From: an uncultured Latescibacterota bacterium
GTDB lineage: Bacteria; Latescibacterota; UBA2968
NCBI GenBank assembly: GCA_951812755.1
Contig: OX638329.1
Coordinates: forward strand, 4,782,522-4,846,521
DNA: 64,000 nt
Direction: 5' to 3'
Part shown: piece after piece, positions 52,235-61,344 of the stretch
Layout: each line of letters begins with the position of its first letter
Position numbering within the stretch: the stretch's first letter is position 1
Position numbers and translations under genes: made by a program
Notes under the pieces: generated by a model
Databases searched by the model: none
The model's input: the letters and a program-made list of their open reading frames with translations, nothing else
What the model was told of the DNA's origin: nothing

Positions 52235-54529
52235 GTGAAAAAATTTTGTACGTACAGTTTTTTGATCCTCATTGTACTGCTGGGCGGGCGCACGGGCGCA
52301 CAAGAAGGCCCGGTGATTCAGGAGATCCGCATTCGAGGCAATGATTGGGTTGAGACTTCTTTTATCGAATCCCAAAGCGGTTTATTCAAAGGGCAGAATC
52401 TGGTAGAAGGCGAAGCCGCGCGGGTGATTCGCAATCTTTACAAAAGCGGTCTGTTTTCCGATATCAAAATTTCTGTAGATAAAGTGCCAGATGGTGTAGC
52501 CGTTATTATTGATTTGAAAGCCGTACCGCGTTTGGGTGAGGTGATTTTTAACGGCAATCGCGCTATAAAGGATAAGACACTAAAGCGCGAATTGGCATTG
52601 ATTGAAGGCCAGTTGATACGGCAGCGAGAAAAAAAGAGAGCGGTCAACAAATTGGTCGCTCTCTATCGCGAAAAAGGCTATTTGCTCGCCTCAGTGGATG
52701 TGAAAGAAGAGGCAGTTGATGAAGATGAACGATTGCCACTGACCTTTGAAATTCACGAAGGCGAAAAGGTCAATCTAAAAAAGATCCGTTTTCACGGCAA
52801 TGCGGCATTGACCGAAAAGCAACTGCGCAAGCAGATGAAAGAGACCAAACAAGACAACTGGTGGTTTGGAGGAGGCAAATACAGCGAGGAAACTTATCCC
52901 GACGATAAAGAATTGGTTTTGGCCTTTTACCGGCAAAACGGATATCGGGAAGCGGCAATTGTATCTGATAGTTTGTCCTATGGCCCTGTGAAAAAAAATA
53001 TGTATCTCGATATCACTATCGAAGAAGGACCGCTTTATCGCTTTGGCGCAGTGAGCTGGTCGGGCAATGAGAAAATCACAGATGCGGGCTTTTTTCACTT
53101 TATTGTAGTCGATTCGGGCGCGGTTTACAACGAGGAGCGCGTCTTAAAATCGCGAGAGCAATTGCAAAATGCCTATATGGACATTGGGCATATTGGCGCG
53201 CAGGTTTTTCCGCAACAAAAACCCATTGAAGGCCATGTCGTCAATGTGCATTTTGACGTGGTCGAAAAAGATCCGTGGACAATTCGCAAAATTCTGATTA
53301 CGGGCAATACCAAAACCAAAGACCGCGTGATTCGACGCGAGTTGCGCGTGCGGCCAGGCGATACGTTTAGCCGCGCACTTTTGGAGCGCAGTGTGCGCGA
53401 GGTCATGCAACTCAACTTTTTTACCAATGTGTTGCCCGAGCCTATCGCGGTAGAAGAAACATCAGAGATTGACCTCGAGTTCACCATAGAAGAAAAATCA
53501 ACGGGCACGGCATCTATTGGGGCGGGGTATAGCGAGCGCGACAAACTAATTGGCACCATTGGGTTGCAAATTCCCAATTTTAGAGGCAATGGACAACAAC
53601 TCGATTTCCAGTGGGAGTTTGGATCGCGCCGCGAAACCTTCAGTATTGGGTTTACCGAACCGTGGTTCCGCAACACCCCCACGAGTATATCCGCATCGCT
53701 GTTCCGAAGCACCATACGACTGGCAACGTATGGTGTGGCTGACTTCGATCAACGCACAGAGGGCGGTGCGTTTCGCCTCGGACGCAGGCTGCGCTGGCCC
53801 GATTATTCGCGCATTTCTGGAGGGTATCGCCTTGAAAAGGTTGCTTTTATCAATTTTTCCGATAGTACAGATGTAAGCAATCCCTTTTACGAAGATAATG
53901 TGACCAGTAGCATCAGTGCAAACTTGACCCGAGACAGCCGCGATTTGCCGATTTTTCCCACATCGGGTAGCGTGACCTCCTATTCGCCTGCACTGGCCGG
54001 TGGATTTTTGGGCGGTAATAGAGATTTTCACAAGCACGATATTGTCACGAGTTTTTATTTTCCCATATTCTGGCGATTGGCCTTAAATGTGCGGTCGCAA
54101 TTGGGCTTTGTCGCCAGTTATGGCACCGAGCGTGTCCCATACCAGGAATTGTACCTGCCGGGCGGCGTTGACATTTTTGAAGGCACCATGTTGCGCGGTT
54201 ATCCCGACCGTTCAATTGGACCTCGTGATAGTAGGGGCGAGCCAATTGGGGGTGTTGCGCAGTTGTTGTTTAACGCAGAGATCAGCATTCCCATTGTACC
54301 CAATCAGTTTTATGGTCTCATTTTTGCCGATGTGGGTAATGCGTGGGAAAATCTGGACCGGATCAGCCTGACGGATATGCGTCGATCGGCCGGTTTTGGC
54401 ATTCGGATTGTGGCGCCTGTGGTGGGTATTATGGGATTTGATTTTGCATGGGGATTTGACCGTCGGCGTGTCGATGGTCAATCTGTACAGATGATGACGC
54501 ATTTCCAATTCGGTCCGCAATTTTATTAG
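52235..54529 (+). CDS. bamA: Outer-membrane protein assembly factor BamA
   Basis: A 764-residue Omp85 protein that folds beta-barrels into the outer membrane. Signal peptide (SFLILIVLLGGRTGAQ), five POTRA domains (about 25-345; typical strand-helix motifs such as GNRAIKDKTLKRELALIEGQ), then a 16-stranded barrel ending in a Phe-x-Phe-type C-terminus (TTHFQFGPQFY-like: MTHFQFGPQFY). The loop motif MLRGYPDRS matches the conserved RGY/F of BamA loop 6. The start is GTG 52235 with a weak SD. The order bamA-skp-fabZ matches many diderms. Confidence 0.96.
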   Translation: MKKFCTYSFLILIVLLGGRTGAQEGPVIQEIRIRGNDWVETSFIESQSGLFKGQNLVEGEAARVIRNLYKSGLFSDIKISVDKVPDGVAVIIDLKAVPRLGEVIFNGNRAIKDKTLKRELALIEGQLIRQREKKRAVNKLVALYREKGYLLASVDVKEEAVDEDERLPLTFEIHEGEKVNLKKIRFHGNAALTEKQLRKQMKETKQDNWWFGGGKYSEETYPDDKELVLAFYRQNGYREAAIVSDSLSYGPVKKNMYLDITIEEGPLYRFGAVSWSGNEKITDAGFFHFIVVDSGAVYNEERVLKSREQLQNAYMDIGHIGAQVFPQQKPIEGHVVNVHFDVVEKDPWTIRKILITGNTKTKDRVIRRELRVRPGDTFSRALLERSVREVMQLNFFTNVLPEPIAVEETSEIDLEFTIEEKSTGTASIGAGYSERDKLIGTIGLQIPNFRGNGQQLDFQWEFGSRRETFSIGFTEPWFRNTPTSISASLFRSTIRLATYGVADFDQRTEGGAFRLGRRLRWPDYSRISGGYRLEKVAFINFSDSTDVSNPFYEDNVTSSISANLTRDSRDLPIFPTSGSVTSYSPALAGGFLGGNRDFHKHDIVTSFYFPIFWRLALNVRSQLGFVASYGTERVPYQELYLPGGVDIFEGTMLRGYPDRSIGPRDSRGEPIGGVAQLLFNAEISIPIVPNQFYGLIFADVGNAWENLDRISLTDMRRSAGFGIRIVAPVVGIMGFDFAWGFDRRRVDGQSVQMMTHFQFGPQFY

Positions 54530-54600
54530 CGGTCAGACTCCTCCTGTACCCAGGGATGGCAAGGGAGGGCCAAAAGCTTTATTCACGGAGGGAATTTTTG

Positions 54601-55149
54601 ATGACACGCTGTCGCTTACTTTATGTCGCGCTATCTCTGGCACTAACTGGCATAGCCAGTACTGCTGGCGCGCAGCTAAAGCTGGGGTATATTGATTCGC
54701 AAAAAATTTTGGATCAGTACAAGCCCTATCAAGATGCTTTGAGAGAATTTAACCGTTACGAAGATGAAATCGAGCGAGAGATGAGCACCATGCAAAACGA
54801 TCTGGCCAAAATGCAGGATACCTACGAACGCCAATCTCTGCTTTTGAGTGACAAACGCAAACAAGAAGAGCAACAGGCCATTATAAAAAAACAGCAGGAA
54901 CTACAGCGGTTTGTGCAAGACGCCACCTCCCCGCAAGGCCGTCTCGCGCGCAAAACTGCGGAATTGTCCGAACCCATTATTCAAACAGTGAATGCGGTTA
55001 TCAAACAAGTGGCAGAAGACGAAGGTTTTGATTTTGTGCTCAATTCGACTGCCCTGGCCTATGCGAAAGAGGCACACGATTTGACCGACAAAGTCCTTGA
55101 AGCACTTGCCAAAGACCTCGAGGCCAAAGCAAAAACCGAGGGGCCATAG
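54601..55149 (+). CDS. skp: Periplasmic chaperone Skp/OmpH
   Basis: A 182-residue precursor with a signal peptide (LYVALSLALTGIASTAGAQ), then a long coiled-coil (about 40-110) flanked by a small beta body (LKLGYIDSQKILDQY, and IKQVAEDEGFDFVLNSTALA). This is the OmpH/Skp family, which holds unfolded outer-membrane proteins on the way to BamA. ATG 54601 has GGAGGG 8 bases upstream; an upstream ATG at 54556 lacks support. It lies 71 bases after bamA. Confidence 0.92.
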   Translation: MTRCRLLYVALSLALTGIASTAGAQLKLGYIDSQKILDQYKPYQDALREFNRYEDEIEREMSTMQNDLAKMQDTYERQSLLLSDKRKQEEQQAIIKKQQELQRFVQDATSPQGRLARKTAELSEPIIQTVNAVIKQVAEDEGFDFVLNSTALAYAKEAHDLTDKVLEALAKDLEAKAKTEGP

Positions 55150-55178
55150 CAAATCATCTATATATGTTGTTTTTTTAA

Positions 55179-55217
55179 AGTCTCTGATTGACTCCGCGGG
55201 GTGATCGGAGACTTTTT
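55179..55217 (+). terminator. Intrinsic terminator between skp and fabZ
   Basis: AGTCTCTGAT (55179-55188) pairs with ATCGGAGACT (55204-55213) with one G-U and a 15-base loop, then five T. As it sits 22 bases before the fabZ start, fabZ may need read-through or a promoter in this gap. Confidence 0.8.
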
Positions 55218-55239
55218 AATGTGAACATTGGAGGATGCC

Positions 55240-55677
55240 GTGACTCTGGACATTAGAGATATTGAAAAAATTCTTCCGCATCGTTACCCTTTTCTTCTCG
55301 TGGATCGCGTAACCGAGTTGGTGCCCGGCGAACAATTGATCGCGTACAAAAATGTGTCGGCTAATGAGCCGTTTTTCCAGGGACATTTCCCCGGCAATCC
55401 CGTGATGCCGGGCGTGCTCATTATCGAAGCACTGGCTCAGGCCGCCGCAATTTTGATGAGTGATGGACAGGAAAGCGATTTGATCCCATTGTTTATGGGT
55501 ATTGACAAGGCGCGTTTCCGAAGGCAAGTTGTACCCGGCGATCAACTTCAGCTAAAAGTCGAAGTAGGCCAAAAACGCCGCAATGTGTGCAAAGGGTTTG
55601 GCGAAGCCACAGTGGATGGCCAAGTCGCCGCACAGGCAGAATTGATGGCGATGTTTGCAAAACGCGAGGATTTGTAG
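55240..55677 (+). CDS. fabZ: 3-hydroxyacyl-ACP dehydratase FabZ
   Basis: Dehydrates beta-hydroxyacyl-ACP in fatty-acid synthesis. The 145-residue hot-dog protein has [18 protein letters not shown] (6-23), the catalytic His49 in [11 protein letters not shown] and Glu63 in LIIEALAQ. I use GTG 55240 with GGAGG 5 bases upstream; the TTG at 55228 overlaps that SD. It lies in the envelope cluster with bamA and skp, although lpxD and lpxA are missing. Confidence 0.95.
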   Translation: MTLDIRDIEKILPHRYPFLLVDRVTELVPGEQLIAYKNVSANEPFFQGHFPGNPVMPGVLIIEALAQAAAILMSDGQESDLIPLFMGIDKARFRRQVVPGDQLQLKVEVGQKRRNVCKGFGEATVDGQVAAQAELMAMFAKREDL

Positions 55678-55707
55678 CACCAACTCGCATTAGCTTCCAA
55701 AAAAATA

Positions 55708-55732
55708 AAAACTCGGCCTTGTGCCGAGTTTT
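55708..55732. terminator. Bidirectional intrinsic terminator
   Basis: AAAACTCGGC (55708-55717) and GCCGAGTTTT (55723-55732) form a 10-pair stem with a 5-base loop. T runs occur on both strands, so it ends both fabZ (+) and the convergent ABC-F gene (-). Confidence 0.9.
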
Positions 55733-55761
55733 TTGCCTTATGGCAAATATCCGCACACCTC

Positions 55762-57633
55762 TCATTTTTCTCTTTCCAAAACTTCCCATTCCCCAAATAA
55801 TTGATCCATTTTATTTTGAACCTCTTCCTTTTCTTGCGCTAATTCTTTCAGGCGGTGCCAGTCGGTAGCGAGGTCTTCTCGCGCCATTTCTTCAGCTATT
55901 TGATCGGCCTGGTCCTCGAGTATTGCAATCGCTTCTTCTATTTCGGCTAAGCGGCGTTCCCGTCTTTGCTCTTGCCGCAGTGCGCGCTTGCGACTTTTAT
56001 AGTCGGTTTGCGTCCTGGATGTATTCTGTATGGTCGGTATTTCTACACTCTGCATCTGACGCTGGTAAGTGTCGTAATTGCCATCTACCAGTTGCCACTT
56101 TCCGTTGCCAAGCACGAGCAGGCGATTGACCAGACGGTTGAGAAAATACCGGTCGTGTGAAACCGCGATTACAGTCCCAGAAAAAGCCTCCAGCGCGCTC
56201 TCAAGCACATGGCGGGAGGCGATATCCAGATGGTTGGTGGGTTCGTCGAGCACCAGCAGATTGAGGGGTGAACGCATGAGTTTTGCCAGGGCAACGCGAC
56301 TTTGTTCTCCGCCACTGAGCGAACCCGTCTCGCGCTCCACATCGTCTCCAGAAAAAAGAAAAGCACCCAGAAAATTTCTAATCTCGACTTCTGGAACATT
56401 GGGCGTGAGCGACCAGATTTCTTCGAGAACGCTCAAATTGGGATTAAGGTCCTGACGGGTTTGTGCGTAATAACCGATCTCGAGACCTTTGCCCGGAATA
56501 ACGCGTCCCGAGTCAGGTGTGAGTTGTTCCATAAAAATTTTTAAGAGTACGGATTTGCCCGAACCATTGGGACCGATAATGCCAAGGCGCTCGCCTCGCC
56601 ACAATGTGAAGCTGAGATCGGCAAATAGAGGACGCTCAGGATAGGCTTTGGTGAGATTTTCAACCTGCAGGACGCGATCTCCACCACGTGTAGTCGCGTT
56701 AAATTTAAGCGCGATATCGCGTTGTTGCACAATGCTTTCTACGCGGTCGAGTTTTTCGAGTGCCCTGCGTCGGCTCTGCGCCTGTTTGGTCTTTTGTCCG
56801 GCGATATTTCGGCGGATATACTCTTCGGTTCGCTCGATATGCGCTTGCTGCGCCCGATAGGCTTTTTGTTGCTGTGCGCGGCGTTGTTCTTTTTCCTGAA
56901 TATAAAATGAATAGGTTCCCGAATACTGTTCGACCACGCCGTGTTCCAAATCTACAATTTTGGTCACTGTGCGATCGAGAAAAGTGCGGTCGTGTGAAAT
57001 GCTGACAAAGGCATTGGCATAATCCGAGAGAAAGTACTCGAGCCATTCTATAGCTTGTAGATCGAGATGATTGGTAGGCTCGTCCAGGAGCAACAGATCG
57101 GGTTCTCGTGCGAGCAATTGGGCAAGAGCCAGACGATTTTTCTGTCCGCCACTGAGCACTTGAGTCGGCAATTCTATATCGGTTTCGCAAAAACCGAGGC
57201 CAAAGAGAATGGCTTTGGCACGGGCTTCTGTCGCATATCCTCCCATGTGCTCATATTGGTCGCGGAGATGCCCGTAATCATTGAGCACAGCATCGGAATT
57301 TTCACCCTCAGCCATGATTTTTTCCAACTCCTGAAGGCGGTGTTGCAGTGCCAGAATATCGGCAAAAGCATCTAGTGCCGCATCCATAACTGTACAATCT
57401 GGATCAAATGTGGGTTCCTGTGTCAGAAATCCAATATTGAGACCGCGCTGTCTGTGAAGTTGCCCGCGGTCCGGCAGACTTTCTTCGGTTATGAGCCGAA
57501 GCAACGTGGTTTTGCCACACCCATTGGGACCGACAAGCCCGATGCGCTCACCCGGATCAATTTGCCAATAAATACCAGTGAGCACATCGTGCGCGCCGAA
57601 AGATTTCCAGATATCTTCGAGTTGAATAATCAC
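55762..57633 (-). CDS. ABC-F ATPase (Uup/YheS type)
   Basis: A 623-residue protein with two ATPase cassettes and no membrane spans: Walker A GPNGCGKT (35-42) and GPNGSGKS (about 350), signatures LSGGQKNRLALAQLL and LSGGEQSRVALAKLM, and Walker B boxes LLLDEPTNHLD and LVLDEPTNHLD. The P-site tRNA interaction motif linker (RRNIAGQKTKQAQSRRRALEK) and a C-terminal coiled coil (about 550-620) point to Uup-like translation factors. These bind the ribosomal E site. The start is GTG 57633, overlapping the pyrF stop by 4 bases. Confidence 0.93.
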   Translation of the reverse strand: MIIQLEDIWKSFGAHDVLTGIYWQIDPGERIGLVGPNGCGKTTLLRLITEESLPDRGQLHRQRGLNIGFLTQEPTFDPDCTVMDAALDAFADILALQHRLQELEKIMAEGENSDAVLNDYGHLRDQYEHMGGYATEARAKAILFGLGFCETDIELPTQVLSGGQKNRLALAQLLAREPDLLLLDEPTNHLDLQAIEWLEYFLSDYANAFVSISHDRTFLDRTVTKIVDLEHGVVEQYSGTYSFYIQEKEQRRAQQQKAYRAQQAHIERTEEYIRRNIAGQKTKQAQSRRRALEKLDRVESIVQQRDIALKFNATTRGGDRVLQVENLTKAYPERPLFADLSFTLWRGERLGIIGPNGSGKSVLLKIFMEQLTPDSGRVIPGKGLEIGYYAQTRQDLNPNLSVLEEIWSLTPNVPEVEIRNFLGAFLFSGDDVERETGSLSGGEQSRVALAKLMRSPLNLLVLDEPTNHLDIASRHVLESALEAFSGTVIAVSHDRYFLNRLVNRLLVLGNGKWQLVDGNYDTYQRQMQSVEIPTIQNTSRTQTDYKSRKRALRQEQRRERRLAEIEEAIAILEDQADQIAEEMAREDLATDWHRLKELAQEKEEVQNKMDQLFGEWEVLEREK

Positions 57634-58448
57634 CTCTTACCGCCTCTTGAGCTATTAAGTACCTGACGCAGATCTTCCGCAGATTGTCGAGCAGCGTCTG
57701 CAAAATCGATACCACTGGAAGCGTAAAGGATGCTGCGCGACGAGTTGACGAGAATGCCAGTGCCTTTTTTGTTCAGACCATTCTGGACAATTGCATTGGT
57801 CTGACCACCTTGCGTCCCCACACCGGGCAAAAGGATGGGGAGGTCGGTGGCAATCGCGCGAACAGTTTTTAAGTCGTTGGGATGTGTTGCGCCTACAACG
57901 AGACCGCAGGGTCCTTTTCGCGACCATTCCACGGCTTTTTGTGCGAGTACCTCATAAAGCACGCCGTGGTCTGTATTGAGGCGCAAAATGTCAGCCGATC
58001 CGGGATTGGAGGTAAGACACAAAAGGAAGACACAGCCATCTTGATAGGCCAAAAAGGGAGCCATAGCATCTGTCCCCATCAGAGGGTTGACTGTCACAGC
58101 ATCAACGCCGAGTTGGCAGTATGCCATGTATGCATAGTGTTCTGCTGTATTACCAATGTCGCCAGCTTTGAAATCGAGTATAATTGGCATGTCGTTGGGA
58201 ATAGATTGGATCGCGCCTTGAAGTGTCTCCCAGCCCGCTATGCCCTGTGCACCAAAAAATGCAAAATTGGGTTTATAGGCGCACGCAATATCCCGTGTGG
58301 CATCTATAATTTCCCTGAGAAAAGCGAGCGTGGGATTGGATTTTCCTTTCAGGTGTTCGGGTAGCTTTGCCGGATCGGGATCGAGCCCCACACATACAAA
58401 ACTGTTATTGCGTTGTACTGTATCGCTGTATTTTTCTAAAAAAGACAT
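57630..58448 (-). CDS. pyrF: Orotidine 5'-phosphate decarboxylase, type 2
   Basis: Last step of UMP synthesis. The 272-residue protein has VGLDPDPAKLP (20-30), the catalytic DxKxxD in LDFKAGDIGNTA (Asp92, Lys94, Asp97), NPLMGTDAM, GATHPNDL and PGVGTQGGQ. The length (about 270) and the GDIGNTA motif mark the group 2 form. ATG 58448 precedes; the ABC-F start overlaps its end. Confidence 0.96.
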   Translation of the reverse strand: MSFLEKYSDTVQRNNSFVCVGLDPDPAKLPEHLKGKSNPTLAFLREIIDATRDIACAYKPNFAFFGAQGIAGWETLQGAIQSIPNDMPIILDFKAGDIGNTAEHYAYMAYCQLGVDAVTVNPLMGTDAMAPFLAYQDGCVFLLCLTSNPGSADILRLNTDHGVLYEVLAQKAVEWSRKGPCGLVVGATHPNDLKTVRAIATDLPILLPGVGTQGGQTNAIVQNGLNKKGTGILVNSSRSILYASSGIDFADAARQSAEDLRQVLNSSRGGKR

Positions 58449-58470
58449 TCAATCTCTCCATTAAGCAAAT

Positions 58471-58495
58471 GGCGGACCCCTCGTGGGAATCCGCC
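58471..58495. terminator. Hairpin at the 3' side of rnpB
   Basis: GGCGGA (58471-58476) pairs with TCCGCC (58490-58495), with inner CCC/GGG pairs. The T run is better on the plus strand than on the minus, so it may end rnpB only in part before pyrF. Confidence 0.5.
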
Positions 58496-58504
58496 GTTTT
58501 TAAA

Positions 58505-58872
58505 CAAGCGGGCCTGTAAGCCGAGTTTTGTCGTTTGGTTTCCCAAACGGATGGCCATTTATCTGGGACGCCAGTTACCCAACGCCTCTTGCAGCCTACC
58601 CGAACGTAATAACGAGACGGGCCGTCTCTCCGCTCCTATTCGGCCTTGCTCCAAATGGGGTTTACCGTGCCGCGCTCGTCACCGAGTCGCGCGGTGGGCT
58701 CTTACCCCACCGTTTCACCCTTGCCCGCAGCGCGAGTCATCGCGCCCGCTGGCGGTCTGTTCTCTGTGGCACTATCCATCGGGTCGCCCCGCCTGGGTGT
58801 TACCCAGCATTTTGCCCTGTGGAGCTCGGACTTTCCTCATCCCAAAAGGGACGCGACCACCCGGCCCGCTTG
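58505..58872 (-). ncRNA. rnpB: RNase P RNA, class A
   Basis: The ribozyme that trims tRNA 5' ends, about 368 nucleotides. On the minus strand the 5' CAAGCGGGCC pairs with the 3' GGCCCGCTTG (P1). The conserved GAGGAAAGTCCGAGCTCCAC (CR I) is near 58838, ACAGAGAACAGACCGCC follows, then AAGGGTGAAACGGTGGGGTA near 58720, and the 3' ...AAACTCGGCTTACAG closes P4 near 58520. All five conserved regions appear. The ORFs predicted across it on both strands are by-products of the structured RNA. Confidence 0.97.
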
Positions 58873-58880
58873 TAATATTT

Positions 58881-59303
58881 TTATTTTTCAGATGTGTTGG
58901 CACTATCTTTTTCTGCAATACCCCGGTTTGCCAATCGGTCGGCTTCTTTATTTTTTTCTCGGCGCACATGTTTGATCTGAAAGCCGTCAAAAGTTCTACT
59001 CTGCATTTGGGCAGTTTGATAAAGCGGCAAAAGTCCCCCGCTTTTGACTTTGTACGTCCCATTCATCTGGCGAACAACGAGTTCGCTGTCGGAAAATATT
59101 ATCACCCGATTGGCTTTGAACTCTGCGGCTATTTCGAGCCCCTTGATCAGCGCGCGATACTCTGCGACATTATTGGTTGTACAGCCAATATATTCACAGT
59201 GTTCTGCAATACAATCTCCATCTGCTTCAATGCGAATGCCGATGCCAGCATGCCCGGGATTGCCCCTGGATGCCCCGTCGATAAATAAGGTCAATTCGGT
59301 CAA
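58881..59303 (-). CDS. rnhA: Ribonuclease HI
   Basis: A 140-residue nuclease that cuts RNA in RNA-DNA hybrids. The four metal ligands are Asp9 (LFIDGASRGNPG), Glu48 (NNVAEYRAL), Asp72 (FSDSEL) and Asp122 (NKEADRLAN). It lacks the basic-protrusion loop, the pattern seen in the short archaeal/Bacillus-type RNase HI. It overlaps the preceding zinc-ribbon gene by ATGA and lies just upstream of rnpB. Confidence 0.93.
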   Translation of the reverse strand: MTELTLFIDGASRGNPGHAGIGIRIEADGDCIAEHCEYIGCTTNNVAEYRALIKGLEIAAEFKANRVIIFSDSELVVRQMNGTYKVKSGGLLPLYQTAQMQSRTFDGFQIKHVRREKNKEADRLANRGIAEKDSANTSEK

Positions 59304-60022
59304 ACCGCAGCCTCTTCATCACTCCAAACCAGAAGGCGACCACAATTTTCGCAGCGCATGATACTATCGGCGCGTCTGACTTCCACCAGACGTTGAGGGG
59401 ATAATTGGCGGTAACAGCCGCCACAGGACCCTTTGCGAACTGGTACAATGGCAATACCACCTTTAACAACTCTGCGGATGCGATTGTACATGCTTAACGG
59501 ACTGTGTTCCACACCCGGTTCGATGGCTGATCGCTTCCTTTTCCAGGCACGCACATTTTTCTCTACAGAATTGAGTTTGCCCGTCAAATCGTCAATACGT
59601 TTTTGCCGGTCTTCTTCGATTTCCTGGTAGTAATCTTTGTCTTCGTGGAGTTTTTCCACAATTTTTTCAACTGTATCGATACTTTCCAAAATGGCGGTTT
59701 CGTGTTGGTCTTTGCGATCGTGGAGAGTTGCGATTTCGAGTTGCAAGGCATCGTATTCTTTATTCGTCTTTACTTCATAAAGACGGTCCTGGTGTTTTTT
59801 CAGGTCTTCTTCTATTGCGCTGAGTTCTCTTTCGAGTGTCCGGCGATCTTTTTCGAGTTCTTCACTGCGCTGTTGTTGGGCGTCGAGTTGATCGCGTGCA
59901 TCTTGCAGTTCACTTTTGAGACTATTGATTTCTGTGGGGTAATCGATTTGAGATTGGTGCAACGCGTTGATTTCTTTATCTATTTCTTGAAGTTTCAGCA
60001 AATTAACCAAACTATCTCTCAT
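59300..60022 (-). CDS. Coiled-coil protein with C-terminal C4 zinc ribbon (CT398-like)
   Basis: A 240-residue protein. Residues about 1-180 are a long helical hairpin (LLKLQEIDKEINAL to RKRSAIEPGVEH), and the C-terminus holds a zinc ribbon with CGGC and CENC (positions about 205-230), in the order of the C4-type zinc-ribbon family found in most bacteria. Its role is not established; the fold suggests a nucleic-acid or RNA-polymerase contact. I use ATG 60022 with AGGAGA 8 bases upstream; the frame continues upstream to 60136 without support. RNase HI follows with ATGA overlap. Confidence 0.88.
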   Translation of the reverse strand: MRDSLVNLLKLQEIDKEINALHQSQIDYPTEINSLKSELQDARDQLDAQQQRSEELEKDRRTLERELSAIEEDLKKHQDRLYEVKTNKEYDALQLEIATLHDRKDQHETAILESIDTVEKIVEKLHEDKDYYQEIEEDRQKRIDDLTGKLNSVEKNVRAWKRKRSAIEPGVEHSPLSMYNRIRRVVKGGIAIVPVRKGSCGGCYRQLSPQRLVEVRRADSIMRCENCGRLLVWSDEEAAV

Positions 60023-60141
60023 GCGCGAGTCTCCTTGTGATCGAAAAAAAAGAAAAGGTGCTACCCTGAACAGGTGCACCTTTCTATGGCCGTTTTTACT
60101 ACAATTTAAACCTCTTGATCTGTTGAGGAGAGGCATTGTAA

Positions 60142-60218
60142 TGGTGGGCGATACTGGATTTGAACCAGTGACCTCCGGTATGTGAAACCGGCACTCTAAC
60201 CAACTGAGCTAATCGCCC
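60142..60218 (-). tRNA. tRNA-Val(CAC)
   Basis: Acceptor stem GGGCGAT/ATCGCCC, D-loop AGCTCAGTTGGTTAGAG, anticodon stem CCGGT/ACCGG with loop TTCACAT (CAC at 60184-60182, reads GUG), TTCAAAT T-loop, and encoded CCA at 60144-60142. It precedes the zinc-ribbon, rnhA and rnpB genes on the same strand. Confidence 0.96.
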
Positions 60219-60300
60219 AATTTCGCAATAATACCGCACAGAACGGCCGACCTATTTTTTAATATTAAAAAGAAGGACTGGAAGTTTCGCAGTGTATTTT

Positions 60301-60329
60301 AATTAACAAAAGATAGTTTGGGATGTCAA
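60301..60329 (-). promoter_or_regulatory. Promoter of tRNA-Val
   Basis: TTGACA (60329-60324), 17 bases, TTAATT (60306-60301). The -35 is perfect; the -10 is weak. The transcript may continue into the zinc-ribbon gene. Confidence 0.55.
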
Positions 60330-60372
60330 GCCCGATGTATCATGAAATCAGGCTCTGGCCGCATCCCCGCAT

Positions 60373-61137
60373 TTACGCATTTTCTTCCAACTGCACAGTA
60401 TTGGGCCGCTGACCTATTGATGGTGGAGCCATTAAGCGAACCTGTTGTGCCGTCAAATTTTCATAATCATCGACATTGTAATACGTATTTGCCCATGATG
60501 AGTGCCCGGGGCTGTATTTATACAGAAAGGCACGCCGCTCGTGATCAGCTGTCCACGGCATAGTTCCATGGACCAACGCCTCTGTAAAAATTAACGCATC
60601 CCCCGCGTTCACTTCGGGCTGTACCACGTAGTGGGGTACCCGTTCATACTCCCGCACATCCAGTGGAATGCTGTTCAAAAAATTGGTCTTATGCGTGCCG
60701 GGAATACAGCAAAACCCACCGTCGCCTTCGTGTGCAGGTGTCGTAAAAAAGGTCACCACCGTCAACCCGGTTCGAATAACACCATCGCGGTATTTGTACC
60801 AGTGATCGCCTTCGCGCCCATTATCGCCCCCGTGCAATCGCCCTCGCGTGCCACCCTTTTGCATAAAAATGCAGTAATCGTGATCAATTCGCACCTTTGA
60901 TCCCAAAAATTCCAACAGATAAGGCATAATCTTCGGGTGATCCAGCAATTGCTGAAAGGGCATCCCCCACGTTGAGGGCCGCCCCACATTGCGATATTTG
61001 CCATCTACCGCTTGCATCTTCTCATCGGCAATCGCATTCAGTTCATCGACTTCCCGTTTTGACAATACATTTTCAATGACAATATAGCCATCTAAATCAA
61101 ATACGAACTTATCTTCAATATCCACCGATAACTGCAT
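60373..61137 (-). CDS. Phytanoyl-CoA dioxygenase (PhyH) family protein
   Basis: A 254-residue double-stranded beta-helix protein. Seen: FDLDGYIVIENVLSKREV near 14, VRIDHDYCIFMQKGG near 82, LHGGDN with His102 and Asp105, CCIPGTHK near 143, and HGTMPW with His190; Arg202 may hold 2-oxoglutarate. Canonical enzymes have HxD; here the first pair is HxxD (HGGD), which may weaken or alter iron binding. The family is known for Fe(II)/2-oxoglutarate hydroxylation, and is abundant in FCB-like uncultured bacteria. Substrate unknown. The start is ATG 61137. Confidence 0.85.
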   Translation of the reverse strand: MQLSVDIEDKFVFDLDGYIVIENVLSKREVDELNAIADEKMQAVDGKYRNVGRPSTWGMPFQQLLDHPKIMPYLLEFLGSKVRIDHDYCIFMQKGGTRGRLHGGDNGREGDHWYKYRDGVIRTGLTVVTFFTTPAHEGDGGFCCIPGTHKTNFLNSIPLDVREYERVPHYVVQPEVNAGDALIFTEALVHGTMPWTADHERRAFLYKYSPGHSSWANTYYNVDDYENLTAQQVRLMAPPSIGQRPNTVQLEENA

Positions 61138-61344
61138 GCTTCACTCCTTTGGAAATGGACACAAAACAATCGGATCATAAAAAAGATAACTGCCTTAATC
61201 CCCTGCGTCAACGAAGTTCCTTAAAGTGTAGTTCCATGATACAGAATGCTTTGTTCCTTGCCTATGTTGATAAACTGAAGTATTTTTTAGGAAAAGATCC
61301 AAAAAACCGGAGCGCGATCAAGATTATTATTGAGGAATAACAAA

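Noticed and set aside
58528-59288. Overlapping plus-strand open frames across 58528-59288
   Set aside because: They lie over RNase P RNA and antisense to RNase HI; such frames are common artefacts of rnpB.
61149-61340. 63-codon ORF before the UPF0175 remnant
   Set aside because: It lacks a ribosome site and similarity; its polar, low-complexity start looks like chance.
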